Shown: positions 1-8,598, counted from the first letter of the stretch. The stretch: 51,747 nt of DNA from Flavobacteriaceae bacterium (GCA_029934835.1 JAOZLL010000009.1:1-51747); one strand, 5' to 3'. Notes: generated by a model from the sequence alone, not told the origin. Made by a program: numbers and translations.

Positions 1-92
1 TATTTTATAAAACTTAAATTTATGCAACAAATTTAAACAATTTGTTTTAGACCTCTGTTCTCAATTTTCACTGAAATATTAGTGTATAAAAA

Positions 93-118
93 AAGACACT
101 CTATTTCTAAAGTGTCTT
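93..118 (-). terminator. Intrinsic terminator of the initiator tRNA
   Basis: On the minus strand an 8-bp perfect stem (AAGACACT / AGTGTCTT, 10-base loop) is followed directly by a run of seven T. It lies just past the 3' end of the tRNA, so it is read as its terminator. Confidence 0.8.
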
Positions 119-123
119 AAGTG

Positions 124-196
124 TAGCGGGAATCAGACTCGAACTGATGACCTCTGGGTTATGAGCCCAGCGAGCTACCGACTGCTCCATCCCGCG
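124..196 (-). tRNA. tRNA-Met (CAT), initiator tRNA-fMet
   Basis: A complete 73-nt cloverleaf is visible on the minus strand, with anticodon CAT in a CTCATAA loop. Three features mark it as the initiator rather than the elongator: no Watson-Crick pair at 1-72 (C1 opposite T72), an A11:T24 pair in the D stem, and three consecutive G:C pairs (GGG/CCC) at the base of the anticodon stem. The 3' CCA is not encoded. A hairpin with a T tract follows. The initiator reading rests on established sequence identity rules, not a database search. Confidence 0.95.
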
Positions 197-240
197 ATTT
201 GGATTGCAAAGATACAACTATTTTTTCATCTCACATAAAA

Positions 241-270
241 AAATCCGAATAGCTTTTGCTATTCGGATTT
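241..270 (-). terminator. Intrinsic terminator downstream of mscL
   Basis: A 13-bp perfect stem (AAATCCGAATAGC with its complement, TTTT loop) is followed on the minus strand by further T residues. It sits 27 bases past the mscL stop and upstream of the tRNA gene, so it separates the two units. Confidence 0.9.
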
Positions 271-297
271 TTATAAATTAAGAGGTTTAAAAACGTA

Positions 298-708
298 CTA
301 TTTTTTTAGCAAATCTCTAATCTCAGTTAATAAATCATTATCAGAAGGTCCTGCTGGTGCAGCTGGAGTTTCCTCTACTGGTTTTTTTGTTTTGTTGTAG
401 GCTTTAACAATTAGGAACATTACAAAACCAACAATAAGAAGGTTGATAATTGTATTAATCCAAGCTCCATAAGCAATTACTGCTCCTCCAGCCTCTTTTG
501 CTGCTGCTAAAGTTGCATATTCTTGTCCATCCATAGCAATATGAAGGTCTTCAAAATTCATTCCTCCAGCAAAATAACCCACAAATGGCATTGCAATATT
601 ATCAACAAAGCCTTTAATTACTCCGCCAAGTGCTCCTGCCATAATGACTGCAACAGCAAAATCAATTACATTGCCTGTCATAATAAAATTCTTAAATTCT
701 TTCCACAT
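298..708 (-). CDS. mscL: Large-conductance mechanosensitive channel MscL
   Basis: This 136-residue protein is predicted to form the homopentameric inner-membrane channel that opens under membrane tension and releases solutes during hypo-osmotic shock. The N-terminus carries the family signature: a short amphipathic helix (MWKEFKNFIMTGN), then pore helix TM1 with the small-residue pattern AVAVIMAGALGGVIKG and the MPFVGYFAGG turn. TM2 lies around residues 80-102, followed by a charged cytoplasmic tail with a proline/alanine linker and a final helix ending LLTEIRDLLKK. Length and order of parts match the family (about 130-150 residues). It is a single-gene unit, with a consensus promoter at 739-746 and a strong hairpin after the stop. 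Confidence 0.97.
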   Translation of the reverse strand: MWKEFKNFIMTGNVIDFAVAVIMAGALGGVIKGFVDNIAMPFVGYFAGGMNFEDLHIAMDGQEYATLAAAKEAGGAVIAYGAWINTIINLLIVGFVMFLIVKAYNKTKKPVEETPAAPAGPSDNDLLTEIRDLLKK

Positions 709-738
709 ATTAGTTTAGTTTTAATTAATTTATAAATA

Positions 739-746
739 CAAATATA
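739..746 (-). promoter_or_regulatory. -7 box of the mscL promoter
   Basis: TATATTTG on the minus strand is an exact match to the Bacteroidota -7 consensus TAnnTTTG. It implies a leader of about 27 nt before the mscL ATG. No clear -33 box is seen. Confidence 0.6.
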
Positions 747-776
747 ATAAAGTTTACATATCAATTCTATATGGTA

Positions 777-1871
777 TTACTTATCTACAATAATCCTTGG
801 CACTCGTTGTGAAATTGCAGTGAGTAATTCATAAGAAATAGTCCCTGTGTTTTTTGCTAATTCTTCTAAGGTTTTTTGTGTGTCAAAAATAATTACACGA
901 TCTCCTTCTTTGCAATCTATTCCTGTTACATCAACCATAATCATATCCATGCAAACATTTCCTAAAATTGGGGCTTTTTGTTCAGCAATCCTTACAAAGC
1001 CTTTCCCATTTCCCCATGTGCGTGGAATACCATCAGCATGCCCAATGGGAATTGTTGCAGAAATGGTTTCTTTTTTTGCAATAAAAGCTCGGTTATAACC
1101 AATTGATTCTCCTTTTTTTACACTATAAATTTGAGAAATAACCGATTGAAATTTTCCCACATTTTTAAGTTGTCCTGTCCATTTAGGATTATTTGCATAA
1201 CCATATAACCCAATACCAATACGTACCATATCAAAATGAGCTTCTGGATAATTGAGTGTGCCTGATGTATTGGTTAAATGCTTAATAAAAGGATATTTTA
1301 TTTTTTTTTGGATTTTTTCTAGAATGTTTTTATAAGCTTGAATTTGATTTAAAGTAAAGTTTCTTTCCTTTAGATCTTCACTTGCTACTAAGTGTGAGAA
1401 AACAGAGACTATTCTACAGGTTGTATTTGAGTTAAAATTTGATAAAAGATCTGGGATATCATCTTCGGAAAAACCCAACCTATTTAATCCTGTATTAAAT
1501 TTTAGATGAATGGGAAATTGTTCGATTTCTACTTTTTGAAAAAACTTTTGAAATACTTTAAGAATTTTAAAACTATAAATATTGGGTTCTAGTTGGAAAT
1601 CTATACAATTTTGTACATCTACTTTTTGTGGATGTAGCACAAGAATAGGTATGGTAATACCTGCTTTTCGCAAATTAACTCCTTCTTGTGTGTAGGCTAC
1701 AGCAAAATAAGCTACTTTTTCTTTTTCTAATCTTTTTGCTATTGCTACAGCTTCATGTCCATAAGCAAAGGCTTTTATGACAGCCAGTACTTTAGTTTGC
1801 TTCTTAACTTGTGATTTAAAAAAATGATAATTATACGCAAGCGCATTTAAATCAATACTTAAAAAAGTCAT
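777..1871 (-). CDS. alr: Alanine racemase
   Basis: A PLP enzyme that interconverts L- and D-alanine to supply D-Ala for peptidoglycan. The PLP-binding lysine lies in VIKAFAYGHE near the N-terminus (the usual VKANAYGHG with N replaced by F). The second catalytic base, a tyrosine, is in SIGYNRAF, and the conserved CMDMIMVDVT core is present near the C-terminus. The ATG at 1869-1871 is preferred because MTFLSIDLNALAYNY begins where family members begin; an in-frame ATG 15 bases upstream (1886) would add MREDP. It lies behind tdk on the same strand and is probably cotranscribed with it. In many Bacteroidota an alanine racemase domain is fused to MurF; this one stands alone at about 364 residues. 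Confidence 0.95.
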   Translation of the reverse strand: MTFLSIDLNALAYNYHFFKSQVKKQTKVLAVIKAFAYGHEAVAIAKRLEKEKVAYFAVAYTQEGVNLRKAGITIPILVLHPQKVDVQNCIDFQLEPNIYSFKILKVFQKFFQKVEIEQFPIHLKFNTGLNRLGFSEDDIPDLLSNFNSNTTCRIVSVFSHLVASEDLKERNFTLNQIQAYKNILEKIQKKIKYPFIKHLTNTSGTLNYPEAHFDMVRIGIGLYGYANNPKWTGQLKNVGKFQSVISQIYSVKKGESIGYNRAFIAKKETISATIPIGHADGIPRTWGNGKGFVRIAEQKAPILGNVCMDMIMVDVTGIDCKEGDRVIIFDTQKTLEELAKNTGTISYELLTAISQRVPRIIVDK

Positions 1872-1900
1872 GGGATCTTCTCGCATAGAATCAAACCTGT

Positions 1901-2497
1901 TTATTTTTGCTTTTTTTGCACTTCTCGCATAGCTTTATAATAAGCAGATCTACTAAGTGGTTCATAAACATCTGTTTCGCCTAATACCACTAAGTCTTTA
2001 CTAGCCGAGTTTCTATGACTAAAATGTGCCAAATTACCAGTACGTGTGCATACTGCATGAACCTTAGTTACGTATTCAGCAGTTGCCATTAAAGCAGGCA
2101 TAGGACCAAAAGGTTTTCCTTGAAAATCCATATCTAATCCTGCTACAATAACTCGTATGCCTTTATTAGCTAAGTCATTGCAAACGGCAACAATTTCATC
2201 ATCAAAAAATTGTGCCTCGTCAATTCCGACTACTTTCACATCGCTAGTCAACAATCGTATGTTTTCAGCAGCTGGAACAGGTGTAGAACGTATGGTATTT
2301 GAATCGTGAGACACTACATCTTCCTCATCATACCTCGTATCTATAGCCGGTTTAAAAATTTCAACTTTTTGTTTAGCAAATTGAGCCCGTTTTAATCTAC
2401 GAATCAATTCTTCTGTTTTTCCTGAAAACATAGAACCACATATTACTTCAATCCAGCCAAACTGCTCATTATGATTTACTGTATTTTCAAGAAACAT
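1901..2497 (-). CDS. tdk: Thymidine kinase (type II)
   Basis: Phosphorylates thymidine to dTMP in the salvage pathway. The Walker A loop GSMFSGKT is at residues 21-28 and the Walker B/catalytic segment DEAQFFD at 93-99, with E94 the expected general base. Type II kinases usually carry a four-cysteine structural zinc site in two CxxC pairs. Here the first pair reads CTRT (150-153) and the second SRSA (182-185), so three of the four ligands are missing, while the surrounding lasso sequence ([19 protein letters not shown]) is kept. The 198-residue length is normal. It is divergent from the hypothetical gene at 2600, and alr follows about 30 bases downstream. Confidence 0.96.
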   Translation of the reverse strand: MFLENTVNHNEQFGWIEVICGSMFSGKTEELIRRLKRAQFAKQKVEIFKPAIDTRYDEEDVVSHDSNTIRSTPVPAAENIRLLTSDVKVVGIDEAQFFDDEIVAVCNDLANKGIRVIVAGLDMDFQGKPFGPMPALMATAEYVTKVHAVCTRTGNLAHFSHRNSASKDLVVLGETDVYEPLSRSAYYKAMREVQKKQK

Positions 2498-2599
2498 TTT
2501 ATTATTTTTAATTATTGTAGCAAACGAAATACCACCATTTTACTATCTTTACAAAAGTATAAAAAAAGTAATAGTAAATAAATTTAATCTAGGTAACTT

Positions 2600-3376
2600 A
2601 TGCACAATGTTTCAAAGCAACAAATTCAAGAACTAGCCAAGCATTTTGCCGAAGTTTGTTCTACTAAGGATACGACTTATTTGCTTGAAAAAGCACGTGA
2701 ATTGTATGAAAAAGTAATCGTATTACACTATGATACACCACTAGAAAATCGTGTGGAGCCTATTGATGAAGTATTTAATGAAAACATAGAAATTAAACTT
2801 TCTGATTCAAGTGATATTTCTCTTGAAATTGAAGAAAAAGAGTTGTCTGTCCAAGAACGGATTCAACAAATTATGAATGCTGCTCCAAAATTTGAACCGA
2901 GTTCAGATTCTAATGTAACTGTAAATGACGAGTCAGAGAAACTACCTAAAACAACCGCAATAGATAAAGCATTTGAAATTACACAACCAAGCTATTCTGT
3001 CCCTGAAGAAGTTAAAAAACCTCTACCTACAAATATTAGTTTAGAAGAGGAATTAAAAGATGCTATTTCAGCAGATTATGCCGCAGATTTGTTTGAGAAT
3101 GCTGAGAAAATTGAAATCACTAAAAAATCATTAAATGATAAACTATCACAGGTTCAACTTCAAATTGGTTTAAATGATAGAATTGCTTTTGTAAAGCATT
3201 TGTTTGATGGAAGTCAAGCAGAATTTAACCGTGTTTTATCGCAATTAAATTCATTTCAATCAGAGCCTCAGGCAAAACATTTTATTGAGACCATGGTAAA
3301 ACCAGATTATAATTGGGAATCTAAAACTGACTATGAAGAGCGTTTTATGATCTTAATAGAAAGGAAGTTTTTATAA
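2600..3376 (+). CDS. Conserved flavobacterial hypothetical protein
   Basis: I do not recognise a named family. The 258-residue protein has no signal peptide or membrane segment and is predicted cytoplasmic. It has a helical N-terminal part (about 1-45), a long acidic, low-complexity middle (about 50-170, rich in Glu, Ser and Asp), and an ordered C-terminal part (about 175-258) containing KLSQVQLQIGLNDRIAFVKH, a NRVLSQLNSF helix and the ending YEERFMILIERKFL. The C-terminal segment looks like the conserved domain, with the acidic stretch a linker. It is divergent from tdk. Codon use is like the neighbours. Confidence 0.8.
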   Translation: MHNVSKQQIQELAKHFAEVCSTKDTTYLLEKARELYEKVIVLHYDTPLENRVEPIDEVFNENIEIKLSDSSDISLEIEEKELSVQERIQQIMNAAPKFEPSSDSNVTVNDESEKLPKTTAIDKAFEITQPSYSVPEEVKKPLPTNISLEEELKDAISADYAADLFENAEKIEITKKSLNDKLSQVQLQIGLNDRIAFVKHLFDGSQAEFNRVLSQLNSFQSEPQAKHFIETMVKPDYNWESKTDYEERFMILIERKFL

Positions 3377-3399
3377 GATTCACTTCTTACAAAAAAAAT

Positions 3400-3636
3400 T
3401 CAACTGTTTAAATTATCAATCATTTGATCTATCTTCTCTTTGTTTAACGTATAGTCTGTCAGTTTCTTGTTTCTATAACGTTGGTATAAAAATAAAGGCA
3501 TTAATACAAATGCAAAAAACAAAACTCCAATACCAACAATCATATCAGCCTTTGGGTACTCATTAAACTTTAGATAAAAACCTATTCCTAAAACTAATAA
3601 AACAAGGATTAATAAAATACGGATAACTAATTTCAT
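3400..3636 (-). CDS. Small two-helix membrane protein, unknown function
   Basis: A 78-residue protein with two hydrophobic segments, about residues 4-24 (IRILLILVLLVLGIGFYL) and 34-52, followed by a basic turn (YQRYRNKK) and a charged C-terminal tail. The pattern suggests two inner-membrane helices with a cytoplasmic tail. No named family is recognised. The start codon lies inside the first copy of an 88-base direct repeat that extends upstream. Confidence 0.7.
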   Translation of the reverse strand: MKLVIRILLILVLLVLGIGFYLKFNEYPKADMIVGIGVLFFAFVLMPLFLYQRYRNKKLTDYTLNKEKIDQMIDNLNS

Positions 3637-3810
3637 CTGTTTAAAATTTATTTTTTAGCGGTAACAGATGTTGTTCGCTATTAATCATTCTGTTGTGTGT
3701 CAATATTTGACTTGCTCGGTTCATCTGTTTAAAATTTATTAGTTAGCGGTAATAAATTTTGCCTATCATGCTGAAAGGTCAGTTCTCTTTTAGTTATTTC
3801 GTTATGTGTT
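3632..3810. repeat. Diverged 88-base tandem duplication upstream of the small membrane protein
   Basis: The string TTCATCTGTTTAAAATTTAT recurs at 3632 and 3720, followed in both copies by TAGCGGTAA after a few bases. Weaker similarity continues through the rest of each unit. The first copy includes the start codon region of the membrane protein on the minus strand, so the upper copy duplicates the 5' region of that gene. The end of the second unit is not sharp. Confidence 0.6.
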
Positions 3811-3837
3811 AAGATTTACCATACTCATTTTGTTATT

Positions 3838-4191
3838 CTAAAGATTAGAACAAACTTGTACTAAATCAGTTACGTTTTTTTTACTGCTTCCTATAAAAAT
3901 AGCACCATCAATTAATATGACTGGTCGCTTTAAAAAGGTATACTCATCTAATAATAACCTACGATAGTCTTTTTCTGACAAATCTTGATTTTTTAAATCC
4001 ATCTGATGGTATTTTTTTGCCCTTCTACTAAAAAGCACTTCGTAACTACCAGATAATTTAAACATTTCATCAAGTTGAGCTACACTAATAGGTTGTGACT
4101 TTATCTCAAACATTTCAAATTTTTCGGTAGGAATATCTTTAAGAATCCGAGAACAAGTATTACAAGTTTTTAAGTAATAAATTTTGTACAT
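3838..4191 (-). CDS. ArsC/Spx-family thioredoxin-fold reductase
   Basis: A 117-residue protein of the ArsC/Spx/YffB family. The N-terminal strand MYKIYYLKTCNTCSR carries a CxxC at Cys10 and Cys13. The KRPVILIDGAIFIGS segment (about 86-101) matches the family's cis-proline region ending in a glycine-rich turn. Family members are arsenate reductases, Spx-type regulators or glutathione-dependent reductases. The short length and absence of arsenic genes nearby argue against calling this an arsenate reductase on name alone. It is transcribed divergently from the MetB-like gene, with overlapping promoters. Confidence 0.85.
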   Translation of the reverse strand: MYKIYYLKTCNTCSRILKDIPTEKFEMFEIKSQPISVAQLDEMFKLSGSYEVLFSRRAKKYHQMDLKNQDLSEKDYRRLLLDEYTFLKRPVILIDGAIFIGSSKKNVTDLVQVCSNL

Positions 4192-4207
4192 ATTGATTTA
4201 AAATTGC

Positions 4208-4215
4208 TAATTTCG
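4208..4215 (+). promoter_or_regulatory. Probable -7 box of the metB-like gene
   Basis: TAATTTCG matches TAnnTTTG with one mismatch and leaves a leader of about 20 nt before the ATG at 4242. It lies beside the opposing promoter at 4217-4224. Confidence 0.4.
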
Positions 4216-4216
4216 A

Positions 4217-4224
4217 CAAATATA
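4217..4224 (-). promoter_or_regulatory. -7 box of the ArsC-like gene
   Basis: TATATTTG on the minus strand is an exact consensus match and leaves a leader of about 20 nt. The predicted start site falls inside the opposite strand's -7 box. Confidence 0.55.
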
Positions 4225-4241
4225 TTTTAATATAGAATAAA

Positions 4242-5387
4242 ATGAAGTTTAATACTAAAACAATACATGGCAATCAAAAACATGATCCTAGTACAGGAGC
4301 TGTTATGCCTCCTATTTATCAAACCTCTACTTATGCTCAAAAAAGCCCAGGAGATCATAAAGGATTTGAATATTCCCGTACTGGAAATCCTACACGACAT
4401 ACCTTAGAAAATGCTTTTGCAAGTATAGAAAATGGCAGCTATGGCTTAGCTTTCGGTTCTGGATTAGCCGCTATTGATGCAGTTATTAAACTCTTACAAC
4501 CTGGAGATGAAGTTATTGCTACCAATGATTTATATGGGGGAACTTATCGTTTATTTACTCAAATTTTTGAAAAATATGGTATTATTTTTCATTTCGTAGG
4601 TCTTGATAACACGACTGTAATAAGTGAAAAGATTAACAAAAATACAAAACTTATTTGGGTGGAAACTCCAACTAATCCTATGTTGAATATTGTTGACATA
4701 ACATCGGTTGTGGCAATTGCTAAACAACACAGTATACTAGTTGCCGTAGACAATACTTTTGCTACTCCATATTTACAGCAACCTTTAGATTTGGGAGCTG
4801 ATATTGTGATGCATTCTGCTACAAAATATTTAGGAGGACATTCTGATGTAGTGATGGGTGCTTTGGTTGTAAAAGATAAAGGATTAGCAGACAAACTATA
4901 TTTTATTCAAAATGCTAGCGGAGCCGTTTGTGGTCCTATGGATAGTTTTTTGGTACTACGTGGCTTAAAAACCCTGCATGTTCGCATGCAAAGACATTGT
5001 GAAAATGGAGCAGAAGTTGCACATTTCCTTGCTTCACATCCTAAAGTTGAAAAAGTTTTTTGGCCTGGTTTTGAATCACATCCAAACCATCATATTGCCA
5101 AAAAACAAATGAATGATTTTGGAGGTATGGTTTCATTTTCAACTAAAGGTAACCGTAAAGAAGATGCGATTAAAGTTGTTGAAAATCTAAAACTTTTTAC
5201 ATTGGCTGAATCTCTTGGTGGCGTAGAATCATTGTGTGGACATCCTGCAACAATGACACATGCATCAATCCCAAAAGCAGCTCGTGAAAAAACTGGAGTT
5301 ACTGATTCTTTAATACGATTAAGTACAGGAATAGAAGCAATATCAGATCTAATAGAAGATCTGAATCAAGCATTAGCAAAAATATAA
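4242..5387 (+). CDS. metB: Cystathionine gamma-synthase / gamma-lyase family PLP enzyme
   Basis: A Cys/Met-metabolism PLP enzyme of 381 residues, the normal length. The PLP-binding lysine is K195 in HSATKYLGGHSD. Other family landmarks are EYSRTGNPTRHTLE near residue 43, the FGSGLAAI phosphate loop at 71, the DLYGGTYRLF motif at 96, the VETPTNPML segment at 140 and the LAESLGGVESL C-terminal signature. The fold covers cystathionine gamma-synthase, gamma-lyase and related sulfhydrylases, which cannot be separated reliably by eye, so the symbol is provisional. It is a single gene, divergent from the ArsC-like gene. Confidence 0.9.
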   Translation: MKFNTKTIHGNQKHDPSTGAVMPPIYQTSTYAQKSPGDHKGFEYSRTGNPTRHTLENAFASIENGSYGLAFGSGLAAIDAVIKLLQPGDEVIATNDLYGGTYRLFTQIFEKYGIIFHFVGLDNTTVISEKINKNTKLIWVETPTNPMLNIVDITSVVAIAKQHSILVAVDNTFATPYLQQPLDLGADIVMHSATKYLGGHSDVVMGALVVKDKGLADKLYFIQNASGAVCGPMDSFLVLRGLKTLHVRMQRHCENGAEVAHFLASHPKVEKVFWPGFESHPNHHIAKKQMNDFGGMVSFSTKGNRKEDAIKVVENLKLFTLAESLGGVESLCGHPATMTHASIPKAAREKTGVTDSLIRLSTGIEAISDLIEDLNQALAKI

Positions 5388-5416
5388 ATAGTGTTTTCGG
5401 ACAGCCACTAAGGAAC

Positions 5417-6148
5417 TTAATTAATAAAGAATACGTACCCAACACTTAAAAAGTACATCCAATCATTATGTTTATTTGAAAAGTGTTCTGAATCAAGTGC
5501 ATCAATTTTGTCACTTGTAAAATACTGCCATCTTGAATCTAAAACAATGGATGACTTATATCCTACAGACACCCTTGTTCCAAATGAAAATAATACAGAA
5601 AAAACAGTCTCTGGATCATCATAAATATGACCAACATATTTGGCGGGTAAATCTAATGACGTTTCAAATGTGGGTTTGCTGAAGTTGACCATTGCTCCAA
5701 TACCGACAAACGGAGAAAATTTGTTCTCAGCAATATTAGTACTAAATCTTGTTAAATCAAGAAAATGATATTCTAGAACACCACCCAAGTTAACTAGGGA
5801 AGAGCTTCCATGCATTGCCAAAATTTCTTCATCTGAACTTTCTAAATGATGTTCTAGCTCTGCTTTTAAATAAGAAATTTCTGCTTTAACTTTTAAGTGC
5901 TGACTTGCCCAGTTTGCTTTGGAATTCCATTCAACACTACTGTCAAAAAAATTCATATAGGCAGCTGCTCCAAAAGCAAAGCCAATATTGCCTGTCAAAG
6001 TACTCATATCCCCACGTTGTCCATAATCAGTTTGAAACGAAGCAACTCCAAGATTGATTCCTACTTCAAAACTTGTATCAGTTTGAGAATGACCTACCAC
6101 AAAAGATAGTGATACTAAAGTCGATAGTAATATAGCTTTTAAACGCAT
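5417..6148 (-). CDS. Outer-membrane beta-barrel family protein
   Basis: A 243-residue secreted protein with a clear signal peptide ending VVGHSQ near residue 22. The rest alternates short amphipathic strands rich in Gly, Phe and Tyr (for example EVGINLGVASFQTDYGQRG, FSVLFSFGTRVSVGYKSS), and the C-terminus ends with the aromatic strand YFLSVGYVFFIN, as in small outer-membrane beta-barrels. Function unknown. It has its own promoter (exact -7 box at 6168-6175) and is convergent with the metB-like gene. Confidence 0.8.
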   Translation of the reverse strand: MRLKAILLSTLVSLSFVVGHSQTDTSFEVGINLGVASFQTDYGQRGDMSTLTGNIGFAFGAAAYMNFFDSSVEWNSKANWASQHLKVKAEISYLKAELEHHLESSDEEILAMHGSSSLVNLGGVLEYHFLDLTRFSTNIAENKFSPFVGIGAMVNFSKPTFETSLDLPAKYVGHIYDDPETVFSVLFSFGTRVSVGYKSSIVLDSRWQYFTSDKIDALDSEHFSNKHNDWMYFLSVGYVFFIN

Positions 6149-6167
6149 TTTATTTTTGTATTTGGAA

Positions 6168-6175
6168 CAAATGTA
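6168..6175 (-). promoter_or_regulatory. -7 box of the beta-barrel gene
   Basis: TACATTTG on the minus strand is an exact match to TAnnTTTG, about 20 bases before the ATG at 6148. Confidence 0.55.
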
Positions 6176-6185
6176 TTAATTATTT

Positions 6186-7790
6186 TTAAAAAACATCTTT
6201 TTTTATATTAAATTCTTCTGAAATAGTCCAATTAGCTCGTACATCTATTTCTTTTGAAAAATAAATAACCCTTTCAGGTTGACTTTTTTTGTAGTAATTA
6301 CCCGTATCCCATCGCTTATTATTATTGTTGTCATAAATAGCTCTAATACGATATTTACCAGGAATTAATAATGAAAAATTCAATGTTTTGGTAGTGTTTA
6401 AAAAACTCCTTGAGATAATCTTACCTGAGTTTGAAATTAACTCAATAATCAAAGGCGATTTAGTATTACTTACCACCTTTAAGCTTATTTCTCCGTAATC
6501 TTCAAGTTTTTTAGTCCTGATAGAATAGTGTAAAGTGTCATTTGTATGTCCCATAAAGTCTGTTACACTTGTTGGGAATAAAGTGAGAGAATAATTATTA
6601 TTTTGTTTCTTTTCGAAATCAATTTGAAATCTGTCTTTTCTTAGATTTTCAACTACGTTAAATGGCACATTGATTGAATCTTTATCTATTAATTCAATTT
6701 TGTCTTTATCAATCTTAGTTATGGGAATATTTGACAAAATAAATAAAGAATCTCTGAAATGTAAAGTGTGTTGAATACTTGCTGCTATCTCTAGACTATC
6801 AATTTCTTTTGATCTTAATCTTATAAAATGACTATCTAATGAATCTTTAGTTTTTATATTTATTTGCAGTGTATCATTATTTACTCCTTTATGCCAAACA
6901 TGCAAACTATCTGTAAGTCTATCTTTATAAGCAAAGTAAGTAATCGGTTTTTTATCTTTATCATGGATACTTTTAATAGAAGTATTCAATAATCCTTCAA
7001 ACCCAATAATTACATGATTATTGCTGAGTTCCAATGTGTTCTTGATAGCAAAAACAGGTTTTTCCTTAAAAAGGACTAATTGATAAGTAGAATCAATTGA
7101 TGCATCTACTACCTTATTCAAAAATGCAATTTGATCTTCTTTAGGATCAAACAACATATTTTTATTAGCATCCTTCAAGGCTATTAATTGATATTTTCCC
7201 TCTTTAATATTGGTAATTGAAAATGAAATACTGTCAAGTGTATTAGCAATATAGTCTGGTTTGTGATTATAGACAATAGAGTCTGTGTAGGTACTATCAA
7301 TTTTATAAATTAAAATAGAAATATCTGATGCTGTTTTTTGAAGAAAAGCATCTTTAACAATACCTAAAATCTTAAGTGAGTCTATATAATCTCCCGTTGA
7401 AAAAAAATATTTGAATTGTTTTAATGGATTGCCCTCTGAATTATCAACAATGGCATTTCCAAAATTAAAGGTATAGGTTGTATTCCTTTTTAAAGTATCA
7501 TTTATTTTGATAATTATACTCTTACTTGCTGTTCCAAGTGGTGTTATTTCAAGTGGATAATCTAATGGTGGAGAAACAACTAGTTGCTTATTTAAATCTT
7601 TAAATTTTATAAATTCATCAAAAAAGATTTTAATCTTATTTCCATCAAAATTAATACTTTCAAATTCTGGTGTTGCACTAATTGTTATTGGTGGACTAAT
7701 ATCTTTAGCACCACCTGTTGGTCTTCCAACTCTTGCACATTTTGAGAATAAAACTAAACTTATTATTAGAATAATAAAACGATATCGCAT
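6186..7790 (-). CDS. Ig-like (SbsA/Big_5-type) domain lipoprotein
   Basis: A large secreted protein of about 534 residues. The start is set at the ATG at 7788-7790, because MRYRFIILIISLVLFSKC is a lipoprotein-type signal peptide (hydrophobic core then Cys18); an upstream ATG would bury it. The mature N-terminus reads CARVGRPTGGAKDISPP, followed by an Ig-like domain with the motif IKIFFDEFIKFKDLNKQLVV and the TTYTFNFGNAIVDNSEGNP segment typical of Big_5 domains. The middle and C-terminal parts are beta-rich with repeated Asp-Ser and Ile-Lys patterns, and DNNNNKRWDTGNYY near the end resembles a calcium-type turn. Such proteins are common in Flavobacteriaceae. Role unknown; outer membrane or surface inferred. 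Confidence 0.82.
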   Translation of the reverse strand: MRYRFIILIISLVLFSKCARVGRPTGGAKDISPPITISATPEFESINFDGNKIKIFFDEFIKFKDLNKQLVVSPPLDYPLEITPLGTASKSIIIKINDTLKRNTTYTFNFGNAIVDNSEGNPLKQFKYFFSTGDYIDSLKILGIVKDAFLQKTASDISILIYKIDSTYTDSIVYNHKPDYIANTLDSISFSITNIKEGKYQLIALKDANKNMLFDPKEDQIAFLNKVVDASIDSTYQLVLFKEKPVFAIKNTLELSNNHVIIGFEGLLNTSIKSIHDKDKKPITYFAYKDRLTDSLHVWHKGVNNDTLQINIKTKDSLDSHFIRLRSKEIDSLEIAASIQHTLHFRDSLFILSNIPITKIDKDKIELIDKDSINVPFNVVENLRKDRFQIDFEKKQNNNYSLTLFPTSVTDFMGHTNDTLHYSIRTKKLEDYGEISLKVVSNTKSPLIIELISNSGKIISRSFLNTTKTLNFSLLIPGKYRIRAIYDNNNNKRWDTGNYYKKSQPERVIYFSKEIDVRANWTISEEFNIKKDVF

Positions 7791-7905
7791 GAGTTGTAAT
7801 TTGTAGGAGCAAAGTAACACTTATTATCTGATAAAAAAGATTGAGTAAGCTTAAAAAACATGTTAAAATAGTGGGCACAGAGTGTATGTATACTTTTAAC
7901 AATAA

Positions 7906-8598
7906 TCAATAATGACCTGATATTACCATCGTGGCAATACTAATTTTAACTTCAGAGGTTTTGAGAATTTCATTTGAACAAGCCTCTAAAGTGGCTCCTG
8001 TAGTTAGCACATCATCAATTAATAGCACATGTTTTCCTTTTAATTTGTCTTGATCAACAATATGAAAACGTTCATTGATTTTTTCAAAGCGACTAAATCT
8101 ATTTTTTTTGGTTTGGCTTGTAGATTGACCTATCTTTACCAAAATGGAATCAAAAATAGGAATATTTAACTCTTCTGAAAGTTGTTTTGCAAAGAGTGTT
8201 AATTGATTATAGCCTCTTTGTTTCATCCTTTTTTTATGCAAAGGAACCATTACAATACCATCAATGTCAATAAAACGTTTACTTTCCTTCAATTGTTGTC
8301 CCATCCATTTCCCAAAAAATATACCTATTTCTTGTTTTCCTTTATATTTCAATTGATGAATTAGTTTTTGACTTATCCCTTCTTTCCTAAAGAATAAAAG
8401 TGCCGTTCCCGCCTTAATAGGAACACGTCCTTGAAAAGTTTCTTCAACGGAATTATTAGGCATGTTACAAAAATTTGTCAAAGGTAGTTGATGCCGGCAA
8501 ATACTACAGATTAGGTTTTCATTTTGCACGAGATGTTTTCCACATGTTAAACATATGGTGGGGTAAAACAAATTAAATACACTTTGAAATAGATTCAT
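7906..8598 (-). CDS. ComF-family phosphoribosyltransferase
   Basis: A 230-residue protein of the ComF/GntX family. The N-terminal zinc-ribbon type pairs are CLTC (16-19) and CSIC (31-34). The C-terminal half is a type I phosphoribosyltransferase fold with the PRPP-binding motif VLLIDDVLTTGAT. A conserved VPLHKKRMKQRGYNQ segment lies between them. Family members function in DNA uptake in competent bacteria; the exact activity is uncertain. No dedicated promoter is obvious. Confidence 0.9.
   Translation of the reverse strand: MNLFQSVFNLFYPTICLTCGKHLVQNENLICSICRHQLPLTNFCNMPNNSVEETFQGRVPIKAGTALLFFRKEGISQKLIHQLKYKGKQEIGIFFGKWMGQQLKESKRFIDIDGIVMVPLHKKRMKQRGYNQLTLFAKQLSEELNIPIFDSILVKIGQSTSQTKKNRFSRFEKINERFHIVDQDKLKGKHVLLIDDVLTTGATLEACSNEILKTSEVKISIATMVISGHY

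Noticed and set aside
3838-4191. Naming this gene arsC (arsenate reductase)
   Set aside because: The family includes Spx and YffB types, and no arsenic genes are near, so only the family name is given.
7705-7902. 65-codon minus-strand frame next to the Ig-like lipoprotein
   Set aside because: It is out of frame with, and overlaps, the lipoprotein's signal-peptide region, without support of its own.
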